Assembly: GCA_002415485.1 (NCBI GenBank)
Contig: DHYU01000062.1
Location: 1-38,321 of the forward strand
Direction: 5' to 3'
Length of the DNA: 38,321 nucleotides
Source of the DNA: Proteobacteria bacterium UBA5122
Lineage (GTDB): Bacteria > Pseudomonadota > Gammaproteobacteria > Tenderiales > Tenderiaceae
This document shows, piece by piece, positions 8,523-17,700 of this stretch (position 1 is the first letter of the stretch; the number at the start of each line of letters is the position of its first letter). The notes beneath the pieces are model-generated. The model did no database searches. It saw only the letters and a list, made by a program, of their open reading frames with translations, and was not told where the DNA came from. Made by a program: the position numbers and the translations under genes.

Positions 8523-9005
8523 TTAATCTGTGGACCGAGATTGTTTGGCCTGCAGCCGACGCAAGCGAAAAAACTCACTCAACTGCTTGCTACATTCATC
8601 AGCCAAGACACCGCCAAAACATTCAACACGGTGATTATGCTGATCTGATGTGAGGACCGGAAAACAGCTGCCCGCTGCACCGGTTTTAGGATCAAACGCA
8701 CCGAACACCAAACGTTTGACCCGCGCATGGATGATGGCACCTGCACACATCGTGCAAGGCTCTAACGTGACGTACAAGGTGGTATCGCACAGACGGTAAT
8801 TTTGCAGCTTGCTAGCTGCCACCCTCAGCGCCTGAATCTCTGCGTGCGCCGTTGGATCGTGGGTCGCGATGGGACGATTCCAGCCCTCGCCCACCACTTG
8901 ATCGTCCAGCACCAGCACAGCGCCCACAGGGACTTCACCCTCGGCCTCTGCACGTGCAGCCAAGTCGAGGGCATAACGCATCCAGTGGTTATCGTTGGAG
9001 TTCAT
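8523..9005 (-). CDS. tadA: tRNA-specific adenosine deaminase
   Basis: Zinc-dependent deaminase that converts A34 to inosine in tRNA-Arg. With the ATG at 9003-9005 the protein has 160 residues. H54 and E56 of the HAEI motif and C84/C87 of PCTMCAGA give the zinc site and catalytic glutamate. Two GTG codons directly upstream (9006-9011) are alternative starts and no ribosome site clearly separates them; I chose the ATG. The gene begins 30 nt after the guaA stop on the same strand, so it is probably the third gene of a guaB-guaA-tadA unit. It converges with the hybrid kinase across about 31 nt in which no clear terminator was seen. Confidence 0.94.
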   Translation of the reverse strand: MNSNDNHWMRYALDLAARAEAEGEVPVGAVLVLDDQVVGEGWNRPIATHDPTAHAEIQALRVAASKLQNYRLCDTTLYVTLEPCTMCAGAIIHARVKRLVFGAFDPKTGAAGSCFPVLTSDQHNHRVECFGGVLADECSKQLSEFFRLRRLQAKQSRSTD

Positions 9006-9035
9006 CACCACTCGCGTGCCAATGCCGGTGCTAGC

Positions 9036-10619
9036 TTATTCCCACTCTATCGTGCCCGGCGGCTTGCCGGTAATGTCGTAGACCACGCGTGAAATCCCCG
9101 CGACTTCATTGACGATACGACGTGACACATGATCAAGAAATTCGTACGGCAGGTGCGCCCAACGCGCCGTCATGAAGTCGATGGTTTCAACCGCTCGCAA
9201 GGCCACCACCCACTCGTAACGACGACCATCACCCGTCACACCGACGGATTTCACTGGCAGAAATACCACAAAGGCTTGCGAGGTCTTGTCATACAAATCG
9301 TGCTTACGCAGTTCTTCGATGAAGATGTGATCCGCCAGACGCAGCAAATCGGCATATTCCTTCTTCACCTCACCTAGTATGCGCACACCCAGGCCAGGGC
9401 CTGGGAATGGATGACGGTAGACCATGTCGTAAGGCAGGCCTAATTCAACACCGAGCTTACGCACCTCATCCTTAAACAACTCACGCAGTGGCTCCAGCAG
9501 TTTCAACTTCATGTGCTCTGGCAAACCGCCCACATTGTGATGCGATTTGATCACGTGCGCCTTGCCAGTCTTGGAACCGGCCGACTCGATGACATCCGGA
9601 TAGATCGTACCCTGCGCCAGCCACTTGGCCGCGCTGAGCTTGTTCGACTCTTCTTCAAAGATCTCCACAAACAGGTTGCCGATGATCTTACGTTTCTTTT
9701 CAGGATCACTTTCACCCTTGAGGGCATTCAGAAAACGCTGCTCGGCATCGACCCGAATCACCTTCACACCCATGTGTTCGGCAAAGGTCGCCATCACCTG
9801 GTCGCCTTCTTTGTAACGCAGCAGGCCGTTATCGACAAAGACACAGGTCAGTTGGTTGCCGATGGCCTTATGCAACAGCGCGGCGACCACCGAGGAATCA
9901 ACGCCGCCGGACAGGCCTAGAATCACTTCATCGTCACCCACCTGCTCACGCACACTGCTGATTGCATCTTCGACAATGTTGCCCGAGTTCCAGCTATTGC
10001 CACAGCCGCAGATCCCGTGCACGAAGCGTTCGATAATCCGTTGCCCCTGGCGAGTATGGGTTACTTCAGGATGGAACTGGACGCCGTAGAATTGTTTGTC
10101 TTCATTGGCGATGCCAGCGATCGGCGCTGAATCTGTCGATGCCATCAATTTGAAACCCGGTGGGATCTCTTCCACGCGATCGCCGTGACTCATCCACACA
10201 TCCAACATACCGTAACCTTCAGCCGTGGTGTGGTCTTCAATGTCTTGCAATAAACGGGTATGGCCACGGGCGCGGACCTGGGCATAACCATACTCATGAT
10301 GATCAGCATTAACGACGCGCCCACCGAGCTGCATTGCCATGGTCTGCATGCCGTAACAGATCCCCAGTACAGGCACACCCAGCTCAAACACAATCTGCGG
10401 CGCAGACGGCGCATCGGCAGCGGTAGTGCTCTCAGGGCCGCCAGACAAGATGATGCCAGAGGGTTTAAAGTTGCGAATATCGTCCGCACTCATGTCCCAG
10501 GGATGCAACTCGGAATAGACCTGCGCCTCACGCACCCGGCGTGCAATCAACTGCGTGTACTGCGATCCGAAATCAAGTATCAGTATCCTGTCTTGATGAA
10601 TATCAGTCGAATTCGTCAT
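9036..10619 (-). CDS. guaA: GMP synthase (glutamine-hydrolysing)
   Basis: A 527-residue enzyme converting XMP to GMP with ATP and glutamine. The N-terminal class I amidotransferase domain has the catalytic triad C88 (GICYGMQ), H183 and E185 (FHPE). The ATP-pyrophosphatase domain has its P-loop LSGGVDSS at 236-243. The C-terminal dimerisation domain ends with the conserved PPGTIEWE. Length and motifs are those of a complete, intact enzyme. The ATG has an AGGAT-type ribosome site about 9 nt upstream. It lies 172 nt downstream of guaB, with a hairpin repeat in the gap. Confidence 0.98.
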   Translation of the reverse strand: MTNSTDIHQDRILILDFGSQYTQLIARRVREAQVYSELHPWDMSADDIRNFKPSGIILSGGPESTTAADAPSAPQIVFELGVPVLGICYGMQTMAMQLGGRVVNADHHEYGYAQVRARGHTRLLQDIEDHTTAEGYGMLDVWMSHGDRVEEIPPGFKLMASTDSAPIAGIANEDKQFYGVQFHPEVTHTRQGQRIIERFVHGICGCGNSWNSGNIVEDAISSVREQVGDDEVILGLSGGVDSSVVAALLHKAIGNQLTCVFVDNGLLRYKEGDQVMATFAEHMGVKVIRVDAEQRFLNALKGESDPEKKRKIIGNLFVEIFEEESNKLSAAKWLAQGTIYPDVIESAGSKTGKAHVIKSHHNVGGLPEHMKLKLLEPLRELFKDEVRKLGVELGLPYDMVYRHPFPGPGLGVRILGEVKKEYADLLRLADHIFIEELRKHDLYDKTSQAFVVFLPVKSVGVTGDGRRYEWVVALRAVETIDFMTARWAHLPYEFLDHVSRRIVNEVAGISRVVYDITGKPPGTIEWE

Positions 10620-10684
10620 GCTTTAATCATCCTAAAATCAAAATCTTATTTAACCCAACGGCAACCACAGACCACAAAAACAAA

Positions 10685-10746
10685 AGCCGCAAAGGTTGCT
10701 AAGAAACGCTTGGAAAAGTTGGCGTCGCTTGGCATCCTCTGCGGCT
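10685..10746. repeat. Imperfect long palindrome (hairpin repeat) between guaA and guaB
   Basis: The left arm begins AGCCGCAAAGG (10685) and the right arm ends CCTCTGCGGCT (10746). The arms can be paired over about 25 nt with a few mismatches and a short central loop near 10710-10721. A second small palindrome, GGTATGACGTGATACC, follows at 10751-10766. The composition resembles the dispersed CGCAAAGG/CGCAGAGG-type extragenic repeats seen in many proteobacterial genomes. No run of T follows in the guaB reading direction, so a simple intrinsic terminator is not supported. Confidence 0.55.
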
Positions 10747-10791
10747 ATCGGGTATGACGTGATACCTTAGCGCCCTTCGTGTTTAACCCAA

Positions 10792-12252
10792 TCAGTTGAT
10801 GCGGTAGTTGGGCGCTTCACGGGTAATGGTCACGTCATGCACATGGCTCTCTTTCATGCCCGCGCTGGTCACCCGTACAAACTCAGGCTTGGTGCGCATC
10901 TCTTCCAGATTGGCACAACCGGTATAGCCCATACTGGCGCGCAGACCACCCATCAACTGGTGCACAATCGTCAACATGCTGCCCTTGTACGGAACGCGCC
11001 CTTCGATACCTTCAGGGACCAGTTTCTCGATACCGTCAGACGAATCCTGGAAGTAACGGTCGCTGGAACCCTGTTGCATCGCACCCAACGAACCCATACC
11101 ACGATACGACTTGTAGCTGCGCCCCTGATAGAGCTCAACCTCGCCCGGAGACTCTTCAGTGCCGGCGAACATACCACCAACCATCACCGAGTACGCGCCT
11201 GCAACGATCGCCTTCGCCAGGTCGCCAGAGAAGCGCACCCCACCATCAGCGATCAATGGCACACCAGTACCTTCCAAGGCCTTGGCCACATTGGCAACCG
11301 CAGTAATCTGCGGCACACCCACGCCTGAAATAATGCGTGTAGTACAGATCGAACCAGGACCAATCCCGACCTTAACGCCATCCGCGCCAGCGGCCACCAG
11401 GGCCTTGGCAGCAGCAGCGGTCGCGATGTTGCCACCGATTACCTGTACATCCGGGAAGTTTTTCTTCACCCACGCCACACGATCGATAACGCCTTGCGAA
11501 TGACCATGCGCGGTATCGACCACGATCACATCCACGCCCGCCTCGACCAGTGCCGCAACGCGCTCCTCAGTATCGCCACCGGTACCAACAGCAGCACCGA
11601 CGCGCAGACGCTCGAGCTCGTCTTTGCAGGCATTAGGCTTGTCTTGGGCCTTTTGAATATCCTTGACGGTAATCAGGCCACGCAGATGGAAGTTATTGTT
11701 TACCACCAATAATTTTTCGATGCGGTGTTTGTGCAGCAGCCCCAGCACCTCGTCACGCCCCGCCCCTTCCTTAACGGTTACCAGGCGATCTTTCGGCGTC
11801 ATCACCGTAGACACAGGCTCATCGTAGCGGGTTTCAAAACGCAGATCGCGATTGGTGACGATACCAATCAGCTCTTTGCCATCCACCACAGGCACACCGG
11901 AAATGCGTTTGCTGCGCGTCAACTCCAACACATCACGAATCGTCGCCGCCGAGGACACCGTAATCGGATCCTTGATGACACCGCTTTCGTATTTTTTGAC
12001 ATTGCGAACCTGCTCAGCCTGAGCCTCAACCGACAGATTCTTGTGAATAATCCCGATACCGCCCTCCTGCGCCAGCGCAATCGCCAAGCGAGACTCGGTC
12101 ACGGTATCCATTGCAGCAGATACCAGGGGGATATTGAGCGTGATTTCGCGCGTCAGTTTAGTGGTCAGATCAACCTGTTTCGGCAACACAGTGGAGTGTG
12201 CAGGGACGAGCAAAACATCATCAAATGTCAGGGCTTCTTCAACGATGCGCAT
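10792..12252 (-). CDS. guaB: Inosine-5'-monophosphate dehydrogenase
   Basis: A 486-residue IMPDH that oxidises IMP to XMP with NAD, the first step committed to GMP. The TIM barrel is interrupted by two CBS domains at about 92-142 and 150-205. The catalytic loop GPGSICTTR contains C303, and the mobile flap segment contains MGSLGAMQQGSSDRYFQ. The N-terminal LTFDDVLLVPA and SAAMDTVTE segments are typical. The ribosome site AGGAAG lies 6 nt before the ATG. It heads a guaB-guaA-tadA series. The xseA gene, usually its divergent neighbour in gammaproteobacteria, is here nearly 14 kb away beyond a surface-protein cluster. Confidence 0.98.
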   Translation of the reverse strand: MRIVEEALTFDDVLLVPAHSTVLPKQVDLTTKLTREITLNIPLVSAAMDTVTESRLAIALAQEGGIGIIHKNLSVEAQAEQVRNVKKYESGVIKDPITVSSAATIRDVLELTRSKRISGVPVVDGKELIGIVTNRDLRFETRYDEPVSTVMTPKDRLVTVKEGAGRDEVLGLLHKHRIEKLLVVNNNFHLRGLITVKDIQKAQDKPNACKDELERLRVGAAVGTGGDTEERVAALVEAGVDVIVVDTAHGHSQGVIDRVAWVKKNFPDVQVIGGNIATAAAAKALVAAGADGVKVGIGPGSICTTRIISGVGVPQITAVANVAKALEGTGVPLIADGGVRFSGDLAKAIVAGAYSVMVGGMFAGTEESPGEVELYQGRSYKSYRGMGSLGAMQQGSSDRYFQDSSDGIEKLVPEGIEGRVPYKGSMLTIVHQLMGGLRASMGYTGCANLEEMRTKPEFVRVTSAGMKESHVHDVTITREAPNYRIN

Positions 12253-12280
12253 AGGGGCTTCCTGGTCCTAAAAGGGCCGA

Positions 12281-12310
12281 ATTATACGACTAGAAATACA
12301 TCCAGGTAAA
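12281..12310 (-). promoter_or_regulatory. Predicted sigma-70 promoter of guaB
   Basis: On the minus strand, a perfect -10 TATAAT (12281-12286) is preceded by an 18-nt spacer and the -35-like hexamer TTTACC (12305-12310). The bases after the -10 are TCGGCCC, a G+C-rich discriminator of the kind associated with stringent and growth-rate control. The guaB ATG follows about 28 nt downstream of the -10. Confidence 0.65.
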
Positions 12311-12802
12311 GTCAGAGACGCGAGACACAAGACACAATTCAACTCGTGCACACATCACTTCAACAACACCTCCTGGCTCACAATCCCGAGACCAACCTTG
12401 TCACAGTGTGACGCTTTTCGTCACCCCCGCCATGATCACAAATTACTGTTATTACAGTTAAATTAAAATACACAGACGCTCACAAAGGCCATTTGTGTCA
12501 CTTACTGCCCACTCTCGTCACACACCTACCAAAAACTACTGACCCAGCCCTTCTAAACCACCAAGAATCAACAACTTACCCCTGTTTACCAGACTGCATC
12601 ACTCAACTATACACCCAGCCTGATATCCCGAGTCTTTTAATATGTCTTTTAAGTCATTGTTCTGATTAACAATTAACACTCGTTAATAATTTAGGCACCA
12701 TTCTTGCTCAATTCACTTACAGAAGTTAGAGATTGATGTCAACCCCTGAATTTAAAAATTCACAAAACTTGAAAATTAATTAACCAACGGAGCCCAAAGA
12801 CG
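12311..12802. other. Long non-coding region upstream of the surface-protein cluster
   Basis: About 490 bases without a convincing gene. Two paired boxes of the form TGTCAC-N13-TCGTCAC occur at 12399-12424 and 12496-12521, and the first also contains the palindrome GTCACAGTGTGAC (12400-12412). Nearer the gene there is an A+T-rich stretch with TTAACA at 12666-12671 and the inverted repeat TTAAC-ACTC-GTTAA at 12673-12686. These are candidate regulatory sites. No well-spaced -35/-10 pair could be assigned. Confidence 0.4.
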
Positions 12803-13291
12803 ATGAACACCAATACCCTCACCACCCGCCTGCTGTTCGCCATCACCCTGCTGCTGTCGAGCAGCCTTGCGTACAGCGCAGGGGTCAACATCGAACTCAA
12901 TGTCCACAAACTCGTCATCGAGCAAACTGAAAACGGCCCAGTTGAAAAACTGATCACCCCCACCATCGCCATCCCAGGCGACACCATGGTCTACACCGCC
13001 CGCGTACGCAACGAAGATCGCGTGACTGCAGAGGCCGTGCGCGTCGTTACACCCATTCCAGCCGAGACCACCTTTCTGCCAGGCACTACCAACGGGGCTG
13101 ACAGCATCAGCTACTCCGTCGATGGCGGCAAAAACTTCGACAGCCCAGAACGCCTGCAAGTGCTCGACGAAAACAACAAACCCCGCGCGGCAATGCCCAG
13201 CGATTACACCCACATCCGCTGGCTGATACCAAGCATAAACGCCAATAGCGAAACCAATGTTCGCTTCCACGCCCGGATCAACGAGAACTAA
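12803..13291 (+). CDS. Small exported DUF11-like protein (162 aa)
   Basis: A predicted secreted protein. The signal peptide is residues 1-26 (hydrophobic stretch LLFAITLLL, cleavage after AYSA). The mature part is one beta-rich domain of about 130 residues resembling DUF11-type repeats: IPGDTMVYTARVRNED, then VVTPIPAETTFLPGT, and a final strand NVRFHARINEN. No catalytic motif is visible. The ribosome site (GGAG about 12 nt before the ATG) is modest. An intrinsic terminator follows 34 nt after the stop, so it may be transcribed apart from the three large genes downstream. It could be a subunit or soluble relative of the DUF11 domains in its neighbours. Confidence 0.82.
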   Translation: MNTNTLTTRLLFAITLLLSSSLAYSAGVNIELNVHKLVIEQTENGPVEKLITPTIAIPGDTMVYTARVRNEDRVTAEAVRVVTPIPAETTFLPGTTNGADSISYSVDGGKNFDSPERLQVLDENNKPRAAMPSDYTHIRWLIPSINANSETNVRFHARINEN

Positions 13292-13324
13292 GCCATGATC
13301 AACCAACGCAGTGAACTCAAACGC

Positions 13325-13344
13325 AATGCCCACTGGGCATTTTT
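13325..13344 (+). terminator. Intrinsic terminator after the 162-aa gene
   Basis: The hairpin AATGCCC-ACT-GGGCATT (7-bp stem, 3-nt loop) runs into TTT, within a total run of five T. It lies 34 nt after the stop codon of the 162-aa gene. Confidence 0.65.
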
Positions 13345-13475
13345 GCACATCAAAACACTGGCCTTGATCAGAGGCTCACCCCCCTAAACACAACCATGAA
13401 AACTCGTTTCAAAAACACACATACAGACAGTTCAGGATGAACACCAAGCGTCAAGCCAAGAAGGCAAAGAAAACC

Positions 13476-13480
13476 AGGAG
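13476..13480 (+). promoter_or_regulatory. Ribosome binding site choosing the start of the 400-aa gene
   Basis: AGGAG lies 7 nt before the ATG at 13488. The in-frame ATG at 13482 is too close and the one at 13437 has no ribosome site, so 13488 is preferred. Confidence 0.7.
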
Positions 13481-13487
13481 AATGACA

Positions 13488-14690
13488 ATGAAAACATTCA
13501 ACAACATAACAAGGGTACTCGGCGCTAGCGCTGTGGCCTTGTTGATAGCGGCCACACCACACGAAGTTCTGGCAGTGGGGTCCAATGTGCAAATCGACAA
13601 TACCGCCACCGTTGACTACAAGGTTAACGGATTTGATCAAACACAGAAGTCAGCCAGTGTCAGCTTCAAGACAGACAAAAAGGTCGACATTCTTGTAGAG
13701 CTGCTTGATGCAACCAGCATCGCCGTTTCACCCGGTGCGACCCATGATGACCTGGTGGGCACGGCTGACGTCGTCATGCGATTCCGCGTCACCAACAGCG
13801 GTAACGATACCCAAGACGTCATCCTGACAGAGTCAGCCCTAGTTGGAGGCACCAGTCGTGCAGGTGACACGGATAACTTCAATGTTGCCGACCTGGACAT
13901 CCATTTAGATGGCAATGCAAATGAAACCTGGGATGGCATCACAACCGACCCCGCCCCTGCCAACCACTACATTGATGACTTGGCACCTGGTGGCACCCGA
14001 GTCGTCTTTCTAGTAGGGACCATTCCATTAAGTCAACTCAATGGCGATGTCGCTTCTTACTATTTGAAGGCACAAATAGCCCTTGCCAGTGGTAGCACCG
14101 CAGCACCAGCCGCAGCCGAAACCCAAACCGGCGACGCCACTGCCGATGACCCACTGAACATTTCCGGCGCAGATGTCGTGTTTGCCGATGGTGGCAGCAC
14201 ATACAATGGTGACACCACCCGCGATGGTTTTTATGTTCAATGGGGCGATTGGAAGGTCAGCTCCGCCAGCCTGACCATCACCAAGGGTTCTACAGTCGTT
14301 AAAGATGGTGTTAGCACCAGTAACTTCAAGCGCATTCCAGGCGCCATTGTTGAGTATTTCATCGAGATTGATAATAGCGGTGGTTCACAAGACGCCACCA
14401 ACATCATCATTATCGATGATCTCAACACAGAAATTGCCACCAACAGCAACATAGCTTTTGTTGGCGATGCCCATGCGGACGCTTATACAGGTAGCAACGC
14501 CTTCAAAATCACCACTGATTTTGGTGGCGCCGGTGCAGCAGACACATTCCGCACAGCATCCTTTGGCGATGCCGATAATGCAGACTTCAACAATGCTGGT
14601 GCTACCCGTACCAACAAGGTCTGGATTAATGGCCTGACCGTAGCAGCGGGCACCAAAACCCGCGTCTACTTCCGAGTCGAAATTCTGTAA
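13488..14690 (+). CDS. Exported DUF11-like surface protein with C-terminal KRIPGAI domain (400 aa)
   Basis: A predicted secreted, beta-rich protein. The signal peptide is residues 1-29 (cleavage after EVLA). The mature N-terminus carries the motif DNTATVDY, which recurs in the 1948-aa neighbour as SNTATVIY. A middle domain (about 55-250) has VTNSGNDTQDV and Asp/Gly/Asn-rich loops. The last domain (about 262-400) contains KRIPGAIVEYFIEIDNSG and ends in a TRVYFRVEIL strand. The same kind of domain ends the 1806-aa protein. No enzyme motif is visible. It lies 10 nt upstream of the 1948-aa gene, so the two are almost certainly cotranscribed. Confidence 0.85.
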   Translation: MKTFNNITRVLGASAVALLIAATPHEVLAVGSNVQIDNTATVDYKVNGFDQTQKSASVSFKTDKKVDILVELLDATSIAVSPGATHDDLVGTADVVMRFRVTNSGNDTQDVILTESALVGGTSRAGDTDNFNVADLDIHLDGNANETWDGITTDPAPANHYIDDLAPGGTRVVFLVGTIPLSQLNGDVASYYLKAQIALASGSTAAPAAAETQTGDATADDPLNISGADVVFADGGSTYNGDTTRDGFYVQWGDWKVSSASLTITKGSTVVKDGVSTSNFKRIPGAIVEYFIEIDNSGGSQDATNIIIIDDLNTEIATNSNIAFVGDAHADAYTGSNAFKITTDFGGAGAADTFRTASFGDADNADFNNAGATRTNKVWINGLTVAAGTKTRVYFRVEIL

Positions 14691-14700
14691 TTAGACAGAT

Positions 14701-17700
14701 ATGAGATCGGTAGGCGCATATTATCTGCTCATTTTCAGCTCTGCCATAATGGCAGGGCTGAAGACGTTTGCAGGTTCGCGCGCCATACTTGCACTGCTGT
14801 CAGCCATCATGCTGACAGCAGTGCCCTTTACCTCACAAGCCGTTCCAGCGGGAACTGCAATTTCGAATACTGCAACGGTGATCTACAACACGGGCATGGC
14901 TACAGGTTTAACCAAAACCAGTAACACCCACATCTTCACCGTTGATGAACTCAACCTCCTGGGTAAGCTCACCTATACCGCATCAGAAACCAAACGTGTT
15001 TATGGCGGCAGCACGATTGAGCTAATCACCGAGGTCAATAATATTGGTCAAATTAACTACACCACTGCCAGCCTTACATACAAAGTGCCCACAGGCAGCC
15101 AGCTCAACATGATCACAGCTGGGACTAGCCTAGCCAGCGTACAACAAACCGAGAGTCATACCCTCTACACTATTAATATACCTGCGCAAACAGCTGGCAG
15201 TCTCAATAGCTACCGCGCATCTCTTAAATTGCCGATGGACATCACCAATCTAAGCGGCAATACAAGCGTCACGCTCGCAGCCAATGGCACCGCCGATCTG
15301 GACATCGCCACCTTGGCTCTAACCCTGAAAAATCGCACCGAAGCACGGGTCGATTTAATGAATCATTCAACAAATCCTGATCACGCACTGATATCGATTC
15401 CAAATGCAGAATATAGAGATGCCACTGGTACCTATAGAACATTGGCGGTACCTCATATTCCCGACACCGCCACCCTAATTACAGACGAACAAATCCGCCT
15501 GTTGACACAAGACAAATTCAGCCACAAACAAACCATATTTGTTCGTGTCACCGATGATGATCACAATCACGACAGTACTGCGATCGAAACCGTTGATGCC
15601 ACCTTCATCATTGCAGAACTCAATGAAAAAGAAGTGGTTCGCCTGTACGAAACTTCAGCCAACAGCGGAGTTTTCATCGCCTATTTGACACAATCATTGA
15701 ATCCCGCAATTCAATACGATGGCTTACTCAACGTCGGCACGGATGTCAGACTGGAAGTTACATACCGCGATGATGTCGATGCCAGTGACGCCGAAACCAC
15801 CATCGCCATCGTCGACCCCTTTGGCATCATCTTCGATTCAGCCACTGGCGCACCACTCGATGGTTACACCGTCCACATGATCGACGCCGACACTGGCATG
15901 CCTGCCTATGTGGTTGGAGACGATGGCGTTAGCCGCTATCCATCGACCGTTATCACCGGCGGCGTTGTCTCCGATGCCAGCGGTCGAGTTTACGAATTTG
16001 ATAAAGGCGCTTACCGCTTCCCATTCGCCCCTGTAGGCCATTATAAACTGGTTGTCGTTCCACCAGAGGACGCGATGTATACCCTGCCCTCTACTCGTGA
16101 AGACGCATTACTACAACAATTGCCTGGTGCACCATTTGCACTCAAACTAGGTTCTCGTGGCGAAACCTTCCCACTCGTTGCGGGCCCTCCACTGGAAATA
16201 GATATTCCAGTCGACCCGCTTTCAAAACAAATGCATGTGCGCCGCAGCGCAAATAAAGAAAAGATTGCCGCCGGTGATTTCATTCAGTTCCGCGTTGAGA
16301 TCGAAAGCATCGCCAACGCCGATCTAATCAATGTACTCCTGCATGATGTTCTACCTCGTGGCCTGCGCTATATGGAAGGCTCTACCTTTATTAATGGTCG
16401 TGGTGCCGCCGATCCAGCCATTGACAACACTGGCACAGGCCTCACCTTCCAAGCAGGCACCCTCGCCCAAACGGGCACCCTCGTTGTCGAATACGTCGCC
16501 AGCGCCGGTGCCATCAACACCAGCACAATTACCAGCACCAGTTACGCCACGGCCAACAGCGGTCTGGCCGATTCCAATACCGCCAAACTACAAACCATGA
16601 TCACTGACGACCTCATGCGCAGTCGTGCTCTGATCTTGGGTGAAATCAAACTTGATGAAGTAACAGATAAAGACCAGCACCCTGACCTGTCTGGCATTCG
16701 CATCTATATGGAAGATGGTCGCTATGCTGTTACAGACAAGCGCGGCATGTACCACTTTGACGATATAAAACCTGGCAACCATGTGCTACAAATCGACACC
16801 ACCACCCTGCCAGCGCATCACGAAGTGATCGTCGGCGAAGAAAACAGCCGCTTCGCCGGAAGTGCTGAGTCTCAATTCATCGATGTACAAGGTGGTACGC
16901 TGTGGCGCAGTGACTTTTACATCCGCAAGGTACAAGCCCCCCAAGGCGAATTCACTCTACATATCAATACCCCTGAACAAGCCAACAGTGGCGTCATCAC
17001 CTACCATGTTGGTTTCGAAACAACGAAAATTGCGGTAGATAATGTTCGAATCACCGCCGTACTACCTGAGTCAGCTATATATAAAGAAGGTAGCAGCACA
17101 CTAAATGGAATCGCAGTGAAAGACCCATCTGTGGTCGATAACATGCTCATCTTCCGTCTGGGCAATATCGATGCAAATACTGAAAACAGCTTGAGCTTTA
17201 GCACCGGCGGTATCAACGACACCGACATCACCACCAAGGCGTTCGCAGTCATGGATACCCCTGCAAAACGCAATCTTCGTAGCGCAGTCGCTAACCATGA
17301 GCTCAAGAAACCTGCCACAAGCGCGCTGGCGGCAACCTTTGGCGAGCCTATCAAAGTCAGCACCCAAGGCCTTGACCCAAGTGCAATCGGCAAAACAACA
17401 GAAAAACAAAAAGATCTGTCTGTCGCCAAGAAATATGACGCAGAATGGTTATCACAACAAACTACCGATATACGCTGGCTCGTACCAGAAGGTAACTACC
17501 TGCCCAAACAAGCCAGCACAGATATTCTGATCAAACACGAAAAATCACAAAACGTCAGCGTCCTAATTAATGGGGTTGCTGTACATGCTGCCAACTACAA
17601 CGGCCGCATCACCAGCCAAGGCAGCGATGCAATCATCACCAGCTGGACTGGTGTCGATATGACAATAGGCGACAGTCTGCTGGAAGCCATCATCACAGAT

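Noticed and set aside
13295..13387. 30-codon open frame after the 162-aa gene
   Set aside because: It runs through the intrinsic terminator and has no ribosome site or recognisable sequence.
14791..14824. Intrinsic terminator inside the giant gene
   Set aside because: The stem is very strong, but no T run follows and the frame is intact, so it is reported only as a hairpin.
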